Origin: Leptospira noumeaensis
GTDB lineage: Bacteria > Spirochaetota > Leptospiria > Leptospirales > Leptospiraceae
NCBI RefSeq assembly: GCF_004770765.1
Contig: NZ_RQFK01000033.1
Location: 355,442-419,441 of the forward strand
Reading direction: 5' to 3'
Length of the DNA stretch: 64,000 bases
The notes under the pieces are model-generated. The model saw only the letters and a list, made by a program, of their open reading frames with translations, searched no databases and was not told where the DNA came from. Both the position numbers and the translations under genes were made by a program. This document shows, piece by piece, positions 28,406-39,345 of this stretch; positions within the stretch are counted from its first letter, which is position 1, and the number at the start of each line of letters is the position of its first letter.

Positions 28406-29284
28406 TCAAAACCCAAAAAAATTGACAGGCTCCAAATCACAGGCATTTCCTTGGAGCGCTGCAGTGAGTCTGGATGCAGAAGTTGCGGCTCCTTGGAAGA
28501 GAGATTGTGGTTTATTACAAGTACTCACTTCTGTGATGAGTGTTGACAAAAATTTAGAATATTGCATTTCTATTAATGAGTAATTAACAATTTCTTTCCT
28601 ACACTTCTCAAAAGATTCCTTTGTATAATATGTATCGTCTCCAATTTTGGAAACCGATTCAAATATATATGGTGAACTTGTAGCAGAAAGTATAGTTTCG
28701 ATACCTGCCATACTAATCAATTCGAAGTTGTACTGTTTAAATCGTATATAAGCAGGAGTTGTACAACGAATTGCCAGACAAGAACCCAGAGGAACGAACA
28801 TCATTGTTGAGATTGAAGAAGAAATCGAAATACCAGATAAATCGGTAGTCCCACAAACAGAACCTGTAACATAAGAACAGCTTGCTGCAGCAGAGGTATC
28901 ATTTGTTTTTAAAATTTTCCCAGTAATCGCTAAATTCGATGAAGATTCATTGGAACGAAAATAATGAGTTCCACCCGCAGTCACAGATAAATCAATATAA
29001 TTGATCGGCGACTGTAAATCAAAATTTGATCCCGAAGTAGGATTAGTAAAACCAGAAATGGCAGTATCTTCGGTAGGACAAGCATAAGTAGTATTAGTCG
29101 AATTACTAGTAATGTTTATGATAGAAGGTAGATAAGTAAACAAACTAACAGCACTCAAACCACTTCGAAGTTCTTCGAGTTGTTTTTTGGCCTTTTCTCC
29201 TTTGATTCCCATAGGCGAATAAACATTCGTACAACCTATGACATATAACAAAGTAGAGAAAAATAAAAGATTTTTTTTCGACAT
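28406..29284 (-). CDS. Leptospiral-type lipoprotein of unknown function
   Basis: The ATG at 29284 starts a lipoprotein signal (NLLFFSTLLYVIGC). The mature part is Ser/Thr/Asn-rich, with cysteines that may pair, and looks beta-rich. No family recognised. A surface or periplasmic location is expected. No promoter or coupling to the flagellin genes is apparent; it lies downstream of them, after their terminator. Confidence 0.7.
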   Translation of the reverse strand: MSKKNLLFFSTLLYVIGCTNVYSPMGIKGEKAKKQLEELRSGLSAVSLFTYLPSIINITSNSTNTTYACPTEDTAISGFTNPTSGSNFDLQSPINYIDLSVTAGGTHYFRSNESSSNLAITGKILKTNDTSAAASCSYVTGSVCGTTDLSGISISSSISTMMFVPLGSCLAIRCTTPAYIRFKQYNFELISMAGIETILSATSSPYIFESVSKIGDDTYYTKESFEKCRKEIVNYSLIEMQYSKFLSTLITEVSTCNKPQSLFQGAATSASRLTAALQGNACDLEPVNFFGF

Positions 29285-29410
29285 AAAGCAGAATCGCATT
29301 TCGCCAGTTATTTAGTCAATCATTTACCGTTAGGTGAATATGCAGAATAATTCAATACAATATTATATATTAATATTCTACACCCTTTAATTTCAGCAAA
29401 CAGAATCGAC

Positions 29411-29457
29411 CAAAAAATAAAAAAAGCCTCTTCCCGAAGAATTCTTCGAAAAGAGGC
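29411..29457 (-). terminator. Intrinsic terminator after flagellin operon
   Basis: On the minus strand a 7-bp outer stem (GCCTCTT at 29426-29432 with AAGAGGC at 29451-29457) encloses a second perfect palindrome (29435-29448). It is followed by a long T-rich run. It sits 35 bases past the stop codon of the second flagellin gene. Confidence 0.85.
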
Positions 29458-29491
29458 AACCGTCTTAAGGCAACTCTTGCCTTACTACGAC

Positions 29492-30340
29492 TTAAGCGTT
29501 ATTCAAAAGTCGTAATACAGAATTTGACCGAACACTGGCTTGCGCTAGCATTGCCGTACCGCTTTGCACGAGAATTTGTTTCGTCGTGAGCGCTACCATT
29601 TCTTCAGCCATATCTGCGTCCCTAATCCTTGATTCGGATGCTTGCATATTTTCGTATGCACCCATGAGGCCTTTTGCAGTACTTTCGAGCCTATTTTGAT
29701 AAGCTCCCATGTCTGCTCTCTGCTTCATGATCTTGTTCAAGGCGAAGTCCGCTTTAGCAATCGCTTCATCTGCTTTTCCAGGTGTAGAAAGAGCAATTTT
29801 ATTTGCACCTTCTGACATCTTTAGAGCTTTCGAAGTCATAGTTCCAATGTAGAAACGCTCTCTTTGCTTTGCGTTTGCTCCCATGTGAAACCACATCGAT
29901 GCCTTCGTTGACTTTCGAGCGAAGTCTCCTTCAAACAGTTTCATTTTATTGAACTCTGCTTGTGAAGCAATTCGATCGATCTCATCCACCAGCGCAGATA
30001 CTTCTACCTGCACGAGCTGCCTGTCCTCCGGTGTGTAGATTCCGTTCGAAGTCTGGATCGCTAGGGTTCGGATTCTTTGGACGATTTCAGCCGACTGATC
30101 AAGGTAACCCTCTGCAGTCTGGATGAAACTGAGTCCATCTTCCGTATTCCTTTCGGCCTGACGTAAACCACGAATTTGTGTTCGTAGTTTTTCCGAAACA
30201 GCAAGACCAGAAGCATCATCACCGGCAAGGTTAATCCTTTGCCCAGTGGAGAGGTTCCTCATGGTCTTATCTACATCCCATTGTGTAAACTTGAGAGCAC
30301 GATGTGATTGGATCGCACTCATGTTGTGATTGATAATCAT
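29492..30340 (-). CDS. flaB: Periplasmic flagellin FlaB (downstream copy)
   Basis: Core filament protein of the spirochaete endoflagellum. The N-terminal D0/D1 domain starts [14 protein letters not shown] and includes [20 protein letters not shown] and [16 protein letters not shown]. The C terminus carries the D1/D0 partner helix ([30 protein letters not shown]). The central variable region is short, so the 282 residues are typical of FlaB. An AAGGAG ribosome-binding site lies at 30350-30355, and a hairpin with a CsrA-like loop lies further upstream. It is the second of two tandem copies. The number in the flaB1-4 series cannot be assigned from this window. Confidence 0.95.
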   Translation of the reverse strand: MIINHNMSAIQSHRALKFTQWDVDKTMRNLSTGQRINLAGDDASGLAVSEKLRTQIRGLRQAERNTEDGLSFIQTAEGYLDQSAEIVQRIRTLAIQTSNGIYTPEDRQLVQVEVSALVDEIDRIASQAEFNKMKLFEGDFARKSTKASMWFHMGANAKQRERFYIGTMTSKALKMSEGANKIALSTPGKADEAIAKADFALNKIMKQRADMGAYQNRLESTAKGLMGAYENMQASESRIRDADMAEEMVALTTKQILVQSGTAMLAQASVRSNSVLRLLNNA

Positions 30341-30392
30341 TGGCCTACACTCCTTTGTGTATTACCAAGAACGATATATATTGCGTTCTTAG

Positions 30393-30411
30393 CCGGACAA
30401 TCCCTGTCCGG
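30393..30411 (-). promoter_or_regulatory. CsrA-like hairpin in flagellin leader
   Basis: On the transcribed minus strand a 7-bp stem (CCGGACA/TGTCCGG) presents the loop AGGGAT. The string ACAGGGATTGT is very close to the CsrA consensus (ACARGGAUGU) with GGA in the loop. It lies about 53 bases before the ATG, and the Shine-Dalgarno AAGGAG supplies a second ANGGA. Regulation by CsrA is inferred, not shown. Confidence 0.5.
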
Positions 30412-30514
30412 TGTCAAGGATGAGCTTTCATTTTGCCACCTGGCAGGGGAAAGCCGGCTGATTATCTAATTACAACTCGTCAGTTACACTAACCACTCTC
30501 TCAGTTAACCAATG

Positions 30515-31742
<1,228 letters not shown>

Positions 31743-32570
31743 TTAAGGGCGAATGGCAAGTGGAGAAATCGAATCCCAGTGGTAAACAGGACTCCCCTCT
31801 CCAGAAAATTTATGTTCGATTGTTTTTAGGTCTTTAAAGTTTTCAAATAAACTTGCATTTAACGCACGTATGGTGGACTCCATTGCAAGAGATCTACGTT
31901 TCTGAATGACCTCTTCCGATTCTTTAGGGCCGGTTTCTGTACCACCCGTATAATAAGTGATGGTATCCACTGGTGCATTTGGATTTTCATCTTCTGTGTC
32001 ACCAGTTTCATCAGACTTTGTGCGAGGCAGTCTATATTTCTCCATCACATCTTGTAAAATTTGAACATTCCAATCGATCACAAGTTTGTTTCCATTTTCC
32101 ACAAACCAGGTTTGTTTCAAAGCGAATCGAATGTCCAAAAGTTTTTTGGGAGAAAAAAGTTTTCCATCTTTAGCCAATGCTTCCACCGAATCAAAGTAAG
32201 GTGGTGAACCAACCTCCCCTACCAATTGGTAAATGAAGGCCTCTGTTTCTTCCTGTTTCAAAACCTTTCGATGGATAGGAATTTGTTCCCCTTCTCCATT
32301 GGAAATATAAATCACAATGGGTTCTCTATGGTCAAGTGAGGGATAGGAATAAAGTTGGAAAGGAACAAGCAACCTAAATGGATTTTGTTCTGCTAAAATA
32401 AAAAAACTAAAAAAAATAAGGAGAGAAAACCAAGAGGCAAACAAAAAGATAAAATCGCGAGTGAGTTTGGTTTCTCCCGTTCCTATTTTGTAAAATCGAA
32501 TGATGAGTATTTTGACGATTTCGCTGAGCTTACGAAGTTGTTCTTTAATCTTTTGAAGATGCGTATTCAT
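31743..32570 (-). CDS. Membrane-anchored protein, possibly GerMN-like, unknown
   Basis: A protein of 275 residues from the ATG at 32570, with one N-terminal transmembrane helix (FIFLFASWFSLLIFFSFFIL) and a soluble part outside. The part following REPIVIYISNGEGEQIP has strand and helix alternation loosely like GerMN/sporulation domains, which often accompany cell-wall amidases. The similarity is weak. It directly follows the amidase gene, whose end it overlaps by 26 bases, supporting a role in the cell envelope. Confidence 0.7.
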   Translation of the reverse strand: MNTHLQKIKEQLRKLSEIVKILIIRFYKIGTGETKLTRDFIFLFASWFSLLIFFSFFILAEQNPFRLLVPFQLYSYPSLDHREPIVIYISNGEGEQIPIHRKVLKQEETEAFIYQLVGEVGSPPYFDSVEALAKDGKLFSPKKLLDIRFALKQTWFVENGNKLVIDWNVQILQDVMEKYRLPRTKSDETGDTEDENPNAPVDTITYYTGGTETGPKESEEVIQKRRSLAMESTIRALNASLFENFKDLKTIEHKFSGEGSPVYHWDSISPLAIRP

Positions 32571-33657
32571 GAATTCCTTTGATGACACTCCGGGCAATTT
32601 TCTTCTGGTAGGATTTATCCCGTAGTTTCCTACTTTCCTCAGGGTTTGTCAGATACCCCATTTCCACAAGTACTGCAGGCATAAGGCTTCCTCGCAAGAC
32701 GGAAAAATCTGCCTTTTTCACTCCGCGAGAGGGGATGTCTGGGCCTAAACCCTTTTCATATTGTTCCGCCACAGCCGCCGCCAATTTCTTTGACCGCCTT
32801 TGGGTGACACTGGACAACATCTGGGATTGGATTTGGGAGACAACCGGGTTCTTATGTTTTCCCACATACCGATTTTCCAAAAGGGCTGTTTCACGAGCCG
32901 CCTCTGTACTTGGACTTTGGGACAGGTAATACACTTCAAAACCAGCAGCTTTATCGGAAAGGGAAGCATTACAATGAAAACTAATAAACACGACGTCCCT
33001 TGTATCATTCAACATTTGATTTGCTAGTTTCGACCGGTCTTCTAGTTCCACAAAACTATCATTCTTACGAATCATCTGCACCCGAATTTCCGGGTAGTAT
33101 TTCCGTAAGTACAAATAAGTATAACGGGCCACACCAAGACTCACATCCTTTTCAAAATTACCGCTTGGATCGGAAGTCCCTGGATCCTTTCCTCCGTGGC
33201 CGGCATCAATCACGATGGCTTTCACATTGATGTTTCGTTTGGGAGTTGGTTCTTTGGGGATAAGAACCCAAAGTTCTGTTTCTTTGAACTGGTAACGAAC
33301 ATCATAAGAAATTAAGTTTAGTAGAACCGCTTCTACAAGATCTAAAGGAAGATATACATCTTCTTCCTTTTTTAAAATGGCTTTGGGGATTTTGTAAATT
33401 TTTCCATCCAGGGTATAAAAACTGGATCCTAAGCGAAATTGTAAATTGCCTTGAGGAGTATAAACCGATCCCACCCTTGTGAACTTTTTTAGTTTGGTGG
33501 AAAGTTCAGGCATAATCGATTTTAAATCCGAAAATGCCACGTAGTTCCCTTTCCCGTAGAGCGGAAGTTTGGCGACCTCTGCTCCAAGGATACTCGGGAA
33601 AAAACAAAAACTAAGGAGAACTAATCTTTTTTGAAGATAGAAAGAATTCGCTGCCAA
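32545..33657 (-). CDS. N-acetylmuramoyl-L-alanine amidase (Amidase_3)
   Basis: Zinc peptidoglycan amidase that cuts the bond between MurNAc and the stem peptide. The N terminus has a signal peptide (LVLLSFCFFPSILGA). The catalytic domain has the zinc His in VIDAGHGGKDPG, the Glu in NFEKDVSLGVA, the second His in FISFHCNAS, and a late VLVEMGYLTNPEE with the catalytic Glu. The middle (about 30-140) resembles an AMIN-like or copper-amine-oxidase-like region. Its 5' end overlaps the helicase gene by 37 bases and its 3' end the next gene by 26. Confidence 0.92.
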   Translation of the reverse strand: MAANSFYLQKRLVLLSFCFFPSILGAEVAKLPLYGKGNYVAFSDLKSIMPELSTKLKKFTRVGSVYTPQGNLQFRLGSSFYTLDGKIYKIPKAILKKEEDVYLPLDLVEAVLLNLISYDVRYQFKETELWVLIPKEPTPKRNINVKAIVIDAGHGGKDPGTSDPSGNFEKDVSLGVARYTYLYLRKYYPEIRVQMIRKNDSFVELEDRSKLANQMLNDTRDVVFISFHCNASLSDKAAGFEVYYLSQSPSTEAARETALLENRYVGKHKNPVVSQIQSQMLSSVTQRRSKKLAAAVAEQYEKGLGPDIPSRGVKKADFSVLRGSLMPAVLVEMGYLTNPEESRKLRDKSYQKKIARSVIKGIHEYASSKD

Positions 33658-35231
33658 ATCGATTGTTTCTGTTTTTTAGATTTTTTCACTTCGTTGATAT
33701 CGAAGAGATTCCGTCTTGGATCATTCTTTTGGTGGTGTTTTCCGGAATGATTCTTCCTATGTTGCCCTTTGCCCTTTCCCTCTTTGGAATGATGGCCATG
33801 TTTCATTTCATGGTGAGTCATTTTGGCCGGGTGTTTATGATCGCCTTCTCCATCATGTTGGTGCGGGTGAGACATCTTAGCAGGTGGATGGTGTTTCTCC
33901 CCTTTGCCTTTTCCACGTCCACGGTCTCCTGAACGGTTCTCATTGCGGTCACCTGACCGGTGTTCGCCGCCTCTATGTTCTCCCCCGCGCCTTGGTTTCC
34001 CACCACGACCGCCGCGTTCTCCCCGTTCCCGGTCTTGGTATTTTTTTTCACCAGGAATGGATTCATCGGCAAATACAGGAGTAAACTCTCCCTTCGGAAA
34101 TTCCAAATACTCTTCTCGGATTTCTCCCATGGGAATTTTGGAATTTAGGTAACGTTCAATTCGTTCCAGTTCGGTATAATCTGTCTCAGAACACAATCCA
34201 ATGGACATTCCCTTTCTTCCCGCACGGGCAGTACGTCCAATTCGGTGCACATAGTTTTCTGCATCTTGCGGTAGGTCATAATTATAAACCACATCAATAT
34301 TTTCAATATCGATCCCACGAGAAGCAACATCCGTTGCAATTAGGTATTTATACTTTCCTTCTTTAAAATCCCGAAGAAGTCGAATTCGTTTTTTTTGATC
34401 GAGTTCGGAAGAAAGTCCTGTCGCCGTAATTCCAAACTTACGAAGGGTGGAGACAATTTTTGGGATATTCATTTTATAGTTAGTAAAAATGATTCCAAGA
34501 CCTTCTATCTCATTGTGTAACAACGAGTTTACGAGGTAAGGAAGTTTTTCTTCCCGACCTAAATGGAGTAAAGACTGGTCAATCCGTTCTGTGATGACTT
34601 TCTCTGGATTGATATGTACTTCAATTGGATCGTTTAAGTATTTACTTGCAAGTCGAACCACTTCGTAACTGAGAGTAGCACTAAAAAGAAGCGACTGTTT
34701 TCTGTTTTTACATTTGTGAAAAATGTATTTGAGATCTTGGACAAATCCCATATCGAACATTCTGTCTGCTTCATCTAAAATCACAACTTTGATGTTTTCC
34801 AAAGAGAGGCCGTGGTTTTTGACAAAGTCAATGAGCCGTCCTGGGGTTGCCACAATGATACAAGCTTTGTTGCCTAATGCCTGTTCTTGGGACTTATAAT
34901 CGGTCCCACCGATGATGGTTGCCACACCGAAGTCTGTGAACTCCAAAAGTTTTTTGGCTTCTTCTGCGATTTGTATGGTCAGTTCTCTTGTAGGAGCAAG
35001 GACGAGGGCATAAGGTAATGCCTCCTCTTCCTCCGCTGACAAAAGTCTGTGGAGAGTGGGAAGAAGGAAAGCCATAGTCTTTCCTGTTCCAGTTTGTGCA
35101 AGACCAGTGAGGTCGTTTCCTTCCATGGCGAAAGGAATGGACTTGGCTTGGATGGGTGTGAGCTCTGTGTAGCCGATTTTATCTAGGGCTTTTACAAGAG
35201 ACTCATGAAAGGGTAATTCGTTAAATTTCAT
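33621..35231 (-). CDS. rhlE: DEAD-box RNA helicase, RhlE-like, with His-rich tail
   Basis: ATP-dependent RNA helicase. The N-terminal RecA domain has the Q motif (LTPIQAKSIP), Walker A (AQTGTGKT), PTRELTIQIA, TPGRLIDF, DEAD and SAT. The second has ATDVASRGIDI and HRIGRTARAGR. From about residue 400 the tail is Arg/Gly-rich (RGERGGRGGKPRRGG), then strikingly His-rich with repeated PAKM blocks. The tail is longer and more His-rich than in usual RhlE proteins and could bind metal or RNA. The 536 residues are at the long end of the family. Confidence 0.93.
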   Translation of the reverse strand: MKFNELPFHESLVKALDKIGYTELTPIQAKSIPFAMEGNDLTGLAQTGTGKTMAFLLPTLHRLLSAEEEEALPYALVLAPTRELTIQIAEEAKKLLEFTDFGVATIIGGTDYKSQEQALGNKACIIVATPGRLIDFVKNHGLSLENIKVVILDEADRMFDMGFVQDLKYIFHKCKNRKQSLLFSATLSYEVVRLASKYLNDPIEVHINPEKVITERIDQSLLHLGREEKLPYLVNSLLHNEIEGLGIIFTNYKMNIPKIVSTLRKFGITATGLSSELDQKKRIRLLRDFKEGKYKYLIATDVASRGIDIENIDVVYNYDLPQDAENYVHRIGRTARAGRKGMSIGLCSETDYTELERIERYLNSKIPMGEIREEYLEFPKGEFTPVFADESIPGEKKYQDRERGERGGRGGKPRRGGEHRGGEHRSGDRNENRSGDRGRGKGKGEKHHPPAKMSHPHQHDGEGDHKHPAKMTHHEMKHGHHSKEGKGKGQHRKNHSGKHHQKNDPRRNLFDINEVKKSKKQKQSIWQRILSIFKKD

Positions 35232-35239
35232 AATGGATT

Positions 35240-36088
35240 TCAGTGTTTTAATTTTCTGGCGATTAGTTCGATGGTATCACCATAGGCAAATTGGTTTGCA
35301 TACAGTCGATACAGCCATTCAGGGAGTTTGCCTCGAGGCCCTAAGTCCCGGTAGGAGTGATACGACATAGGTCTAACATAGTTCACCTCGAAGCCAAGGA
35401 TTGACAAGAGTTTTTTCAGGGAGTGAACAGAGTAGTCGAAAAAGTGGTCAGCGGGATGGGTCGAAAACCATTCCTTGGGATTGGTTTGGAAACTCGGACC
35501 AAAACTGGAGGGAACTGCTAGATACAGATGGCCGCCTGGCCGAATCCAAGCTGCGAGTCGTTTCCAAATCCCTTCAATTTCCTCAATGTGTTCGATGACA
35601 AAAAAGGCAGAGACCACATCAAACTCTTCTTTCCAATCCCCTTCTCCCACCGACAAAACCGAAGTTTTTTCTACATCGAGCCCGAGTGTGGATTTTGCAT
35701 ATTCCACTTCTTTAGGAGAAAGTTCGAGGCCTTTTGTTCGGTAGCCGACAATTCTTGCTTCATCCAAAAAAAATCCTGCCGCCGATCCAATTTCCAAAAG
35801 TGATTTTTTAGAATAGGAATTTGAATTGGAAGTAAAAGTGGAATTTCCTACCTCTCTCTGGCCTTCCGCCAAATTTTTTAAATTCCCTAACCTACGTTTT
35901 GCCATAACCCGAAGGTTTGGCTCATCCTCGTAATAAGATTTTTTGTATTGGGACTTGTATTCTTCCATAAAGTAACTGTCCCCATACTCTCTATGTTTTG
36001 CAGGTAGATACCGAAGAACGCCTGTATGTTGGCATTCTTCATAATACTCTGGGAATTTTTTATGTGGGATAAATTCGAATAAACTCAA
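35240..36088 (-). CDS. Class I SAM-dependent methyltransferase
   Basis: A 282-residue methyltransferase. The SAM-binding motif is LLEIGSAAGFFLDEA, an acidic residue at the second strand is in GLELSPKEVEYA, and motif FDVVSAFFVIEHIEE follows, then a GGHLYLAVPS strand. It resembles the Methyltransf_23 group. The N-terminal part has a Cys-His pair (YYEECQHTGVLRYLP), but no full zinc site is clear. It overlaps the upstream TPR gene by 4 bases. The substrate is unknown. Confidence 0.85.
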   Translation of the reverse strand: MSLFEFIPHKKFPEYYEECQHTGVLRYLPAKHREYGDSYFMEEYKSQYKKSYYEDEPNLRVMAKRRLGNLKNLAEGQREVGNSTFTSNSNSYSKKSLLEIGSAAGFFLDEARIVGYRTKGLELSPKEVEYAKSTLGLDVEKTSVLSVGEGDWKEEFDVVSAFFVIEHIEEIEGIWKRLAAWIRPGGHLYLAVPSSFGPSFQTNPKEWFSTHPADHFFDYSVHSLKKLLSILGFEVNYVRPMSYHSYRDLGPRGKLPEWLYRLYANQFAYGDTIELIARKLKH

Positions 36089-38187
36089 AAATACGTTCTC
36101 TTTTTGGATTCGAGAGATTTTTCATACTGAGCCCTTGCCGCCCTTTTGTTTTCATAGGCTTCCGTTAGGCTTGGGTTGAGATCAATCGCTGTTTGAAAGC
36201 TGGAAAGTGCCCGTTTAAATTCCCCATTTTTAAAATAACACACTCCCAAATAATTATGGGCCTTGGAAGAAACAGAGGGTGTGACATCAGAACGAGTGAT
36301 GACAGTTAGTTCCTCAATCGCTTTTTCCCGGTCCACAAGAGAACCTGAATCAATGAGAATTTTGGAAAGGACAAGCCTTGATTCCATATCTTCTGGATCA
36401 ATATGAGTGGCACGAAATGCTTCCTCTTTGGCTTTTTTTGATAACCCAGAGTTCCCACTATTTGCATAACTAAGTGCTAGTTTTCGATGTGCGAGTTTGA
36501 TTTCTTTTGGATCTTTAGAATTTTCCAAAACATAAACTAACACCTTTTCTGCGGCTGGATAGTTTTTGGTTTGGATGTACACATCTGCCAGTTTTAATCT
36601 TGCTTCATAAAGTTCCGGTTTCCAAGCAATGGCTTCTTCGTATTCGGCGATGGCTTCTGAATAAAAACGGTTTTCTAAATAATAATCAGCAATGGCAAGT
36701 CGTGACTGTGTATGGTTCGGATCCAGGGCCTGCGATTTACGAAGGGACTCAATGGCCATCGTAGGTTTTCCCGCATGCAAATAGGTTAGTCCCAAGTTGT
36801 AATAGGCTGATTGGTTTTTCGGATTTAAGGACAGAGCCCCTTCGAAAGCAGTAATACTTTCCGAATACCGTTCCATCTCATCCAAAATGATTCCGAGGTT
36901 TACATAAGCAGTTTCCGAATACGTATCTCCCGGAGTGAGGCGAATGATCCGGCGAAACAAACTCTCTGCTTCTACCAGTTCCCCTTTTTTATAATAAAGT
37001 TCTGATAAAGCAAAAAGGGAATCCACGTCACTGGGTTTCAGTAACAAAGCTTTTTTTAAGGCAGTGATGGCCATATTGGTTTGGCCCATAGAAAGAAAGG
37101 CGTCTGCAATGTAACGATACACCTCTGGTTCATTCGCATTGGAATCGAGGGCTTTCTGGAAGTATTTGGCCGCTTCTTCTGGAACTTTCTTCTTTAAATA
37201 CACCAAACCTAGATTATAGTATGACTTGGCATCGTTTGTTTTCAAACGAATCACTTCTCGAAAATAGAACTCGGCCCTGTCATAATCTTCTCTTTGGTAA
37301 AAGATAGTTCCAAGATGGCCATAAGACAAAACAGCGGTTTGGGAATTCGGAGCCGTTTGAATTACCTTTTGGAATTCGGAAATTGCTTCTGCGATATTTC
37401 CTTGTTTTAAATAACTAATGGCAAGGTTATAAGTCAGAGTGACATCTGTGGGGGCAAGAGACTGCCCTTCTTTGTAAGCTTCGATGGCACTAGCAGGATC
37501 TCCAATCTCTTGGAATAAATTCCCTTGTAATAAAGAAACTCGGTAATCATTTGGAGCAATTTCTTTGGCCCTTGCTGCAGCCCGTCTAGCTTCTTCAAAT
37601 TTTCCCGCATGTTTGAATGCGAGAGATAAATTATAATAAGCAAAATAGTTTTTGGAATCGTATTGGATGGCTTTTTCCAATCGTTCAATGGCATTGATAT
37701 AACGACCGGCTTCATCATACATCACACCAAGAACAGTGAGAGCAATGGATTTGTCTTCGTCTGATCCTGGTGAATTTAAAAATTCTTCACAAACATTTCC
37801 GACTCGGTTCACATAACGGTTGTGATATGCATTCAAACAGGCTGCGAGTTTCGGATTTACGGAATCATCAGGAAGATACGGTTTATCAACAAGTAGGTTC
37901 AGCGCCTTTTTGTCTGTCGGGAGATTTTTTAATGCTTTTGCGATCTCTTCCGGGTTTTGTTTTTTTTGTAAATACCACCAATACCCGGCAGTTAAAAATC
38001 CAAGAACAAGGGCAACTAGGAAAGACCAAAATAAAAAGGATAAAACAGGACGGCGCGCCGTTGTTTCCGATTCGTATGTGGTTTCTTTTTCTCGGCCCAG
38101 GTTCCGTAAGTATGGATCTTCCTGGTAATAACTTGGCTGAGAGGATTGTTCCTCAATACGAAACCGGTTTTTTTGGATGGGATCCAT
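36085..38187 (-). CDS. Large membrane-anchored TPR protein
   Basis: A 700-residue protein with one N-terminal transmembrane helix (LSFLFWSFLVALVLGFLTAGY, about 48-68) and then at least 14 tetratricopeptide repeats, several exact to consensus (AYYNLGLTYLHAGKPTMAIESL, SYYNLGLVYLKKKVPEEAAKYF in shortened view). It probably scaffolds an envelope complex. The reading frame overlaps the methyltransferase gene by 4 bases and follows nusB by 8, so the whole run may be one transcript. Partner unknown. Confidence 0.88.
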   Translation of the reverse strand: MDPIQKNRFRIEEQSSQPSYYQEDPYLRNLGREKETTYESETTARRPVLSFLFWSFLVALVLGFLTAGYWWYLQKKQNPEEIAKALKNLPTDKKALNLLVDKPYLPDDSVNPKLAACLNAYHNRYVNRVGNVCEEFLNSPGSDEDKSIALTVLGVMYDEAGRYINAIERLEKAIQYDSKNYFAYYNLSLAFKHAGKFEEARRAAARAKEIAPNDYRVSLLQGNLFQEIGDPASAIEAYKEGQSLAPTDVTLTYNLAISYLKQGNIAEAISEFQKVIQTAPNSQTAVLSYGHLGTIFYQREDYDRAEFYFREVIRLKTNDAKSYYNLGLVYLKKKVPEEAAKYFQKALDSNANEPEVYRYIADAFLSMGQTNMAITALKKALLLKPSDVDSLFALSELYYKKGELVEAESLFRRIIRLTPGDTYSETAYVNLGIILDEMERYSESITAFEGALSLNPKNQSAYYNLGLTYLHAGKPTMAIESLRKSQALDPNHTQSRLAIADYYLENRFYSEAIAEYEEAIAWKPELYEARLKLADVYIQTKNYPAAEKVLVYVLENSKDPKEIKLAHRKLALSYANSGNSGLSKKAKEEAFRATHIDPEDMESRLVLSKILIDSGSLVDREKAIEELTVITRSDVTPSVSSKAHNYLGVCYFKNGEFKRALSSFQTAIDLNPSLTEAYENKRAARAQYEKSLESKKRTYF

Positions 38188-38195
38188 TTTTTATC

Positions 38196-38618
38196 TTACT
38201 GGGGTTTGTTCGCTACGATCTCCTTCTTGTAGAAGGCATCAAGTAATCCGTTGATGAACTGTGCCGATTCGTCAGTTTCAAATTCTTTTGTGAGTTCGAC
38301 CGCTTCATTGATGACAACGGGGGCCGCAAGGAAAGGTTCCTTTTGCAAACTAAGAATTGACAAACGTAAAATACAACGGTTGACCACGGAAATACGCGAA
38401 AGTTCCCAATTCTCCGAATACTTCTTGATTAGAGTATCGATCGCTTTTCGATTTTCGACCACTCCTTTCACAAGAAAGACAGCATAATCCTTTTCTTCAC
38501 GAGTGATTTTTTTGTCATACCAATCGAATTTCATGGCCCGGTTCGGGTCGGTTCCCACCAGGTCAATTTGGTAGAGGCACATTAAGGCGAGACTTCGCCC
38601 GCGGTGTCTAGAACTCAT
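38196..38618 (-). CDS. nusB: Transcription antitermination factor NusB
   Basis: Small helical RNA-binding protein used in rRNA antitermination with NusE. It has the family start [17 protein letters not shown], the middle [19 protein letters not shown] and the C-terminal [20 protein letters not shown] plus FINGLLDA. The 140 residues are standard. The ATG overlaps the stop of ribH by 4 bases; ribH-nusB is a common bacterial pair. Confidence 0.95.
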   Translation of the reverse strand: MSSRHRGRSLALMCLYQIDLVGTDPNRAMKFDWYDKKITREEKDYAVFLVKGVVENRKAIDTLIKKYSENWELSRISVVNRCILRLSILSLQKEPFLAAPVVINEAVELTKEFETDESAQFINGLLDAFYKKEIVANKPQ

Positions 38619-39082
38619 CCGATCTCTTTGAAAAGATTTGCCATTTCAATGGCTGTGGTGGCTGCCTCGTATCCTTTGTTTCCTGCTTTGGTTCCTGCCC
38701 TTTCAATGGCTTGTTCGATGGATTCTGTGGTGATGACCCCAAAAATCACAGGAACAGATCCATCCGCCACTGACCCTACTTTAGCGGCTTCCCCAGAAAC
38801 CAAATCATAATGAGAAGTCGCCCCACGGATGACTGCACCCAAACAAACGATGGCAGAGAATTGGTATTTTTTAGATAATAAAACACGTTTTACGGTTTGA
38901 GGGAGTTCGAAGGCACCCGGAACATAAATGACTGTGACATCACTCTCCACAATCCCATGTTGTCTATAAGCATCTTTTGCCCCTTTGAGTAGAGACTCAG
39001 TGATGAATTCGTTGAACTTAGAAACGATGACACAATGTTTTTGTCCGTTTCCGATGCGTGTGCCTTCCAGTGTAGCTGTCAT
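38615..39082 (-). CDS. ribH: 6,7-dimethyl-8-ribityllumazine synthase
   Basis: Penultimate riboflavin enzyme that condenses the pyrimidine and the four-carbon dihydroxybutanone phosphate. It has the conserved [40 protein letters not shown] and [15 protein letters not shown] segments. The 155 residues are normal. No FMN riboswitch is visible upstream. It is coupled to nusB by a 4-base overlap. Confidence 0.96.
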   Translation of the reverse strand: MTATLEGTRIGNGQKHCVIVSKFNEFITESLLKGAKDAYRQHGIVESDVTVIYVPGAFELPQTVKRVLLSKKYQFSAIVCLGAVIRGATSHYDLVSGEAAKVGSVADGSVPVIFGVITTESIEQAIERAGTKAGNKGYEAATTAIEMANLFKEIG

Positions 39083-39105
39083 GTATCCAAAATCCTAGGG
39101 GGTGG

Positions 39106-39258
39106 TTATTTCGCAAGACGAATGACAAGGGTAATCTTTCCGTCTGGATTTTCTACCACTTCGAACCCATCTCGTTCGAGTGCTTTTTTGGCTCGGTAGA
39201 TTGCCAGATTCACAACATTGGTTTTTTCATCCTGCAGTTTTTCTGATTCCCGGTTCAT
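39106..39258 (-). CDS. Small conserved-looking protein, unknown
   Basis: A 50-residue protein starting MNRESEKLQDEKTNVVNLA and ending KITLVIRLAK, found by reading the gap between ribH and the SET-domain gene. A good ribosome-binding site (GAGGGG) lies 5 bases upstream of the ATG. Its pattern is a helix then a beta hairpin (ALERDGFEVVENPDGKITLVI). Codon use is like its neighbours. It lies 23 bases before ribH on the same strand and may head that transcript. Confidence 0.75.
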   Translation of the reverse strand: MNRESEKLQDEKTNVVNLAIYRAKKALERDGFEVVENPDGKITLVIRLAK

Positions 39259-39345
39259 AGATCCCCTCTTATGGTTAAAGGTCGGATGAGATACTAGCCA
39301 ATCTTAAATGCCAATGGCTTTACAAGGTAGAATTGTTTTCCTCTT

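Noticed and set aside
33663..34152. Several plus-strand frames opposite the rhlE tail
   Set aside because: They mirror the repetitive His/Arg/Gly codons of the helicase tail and have no independent start signals.
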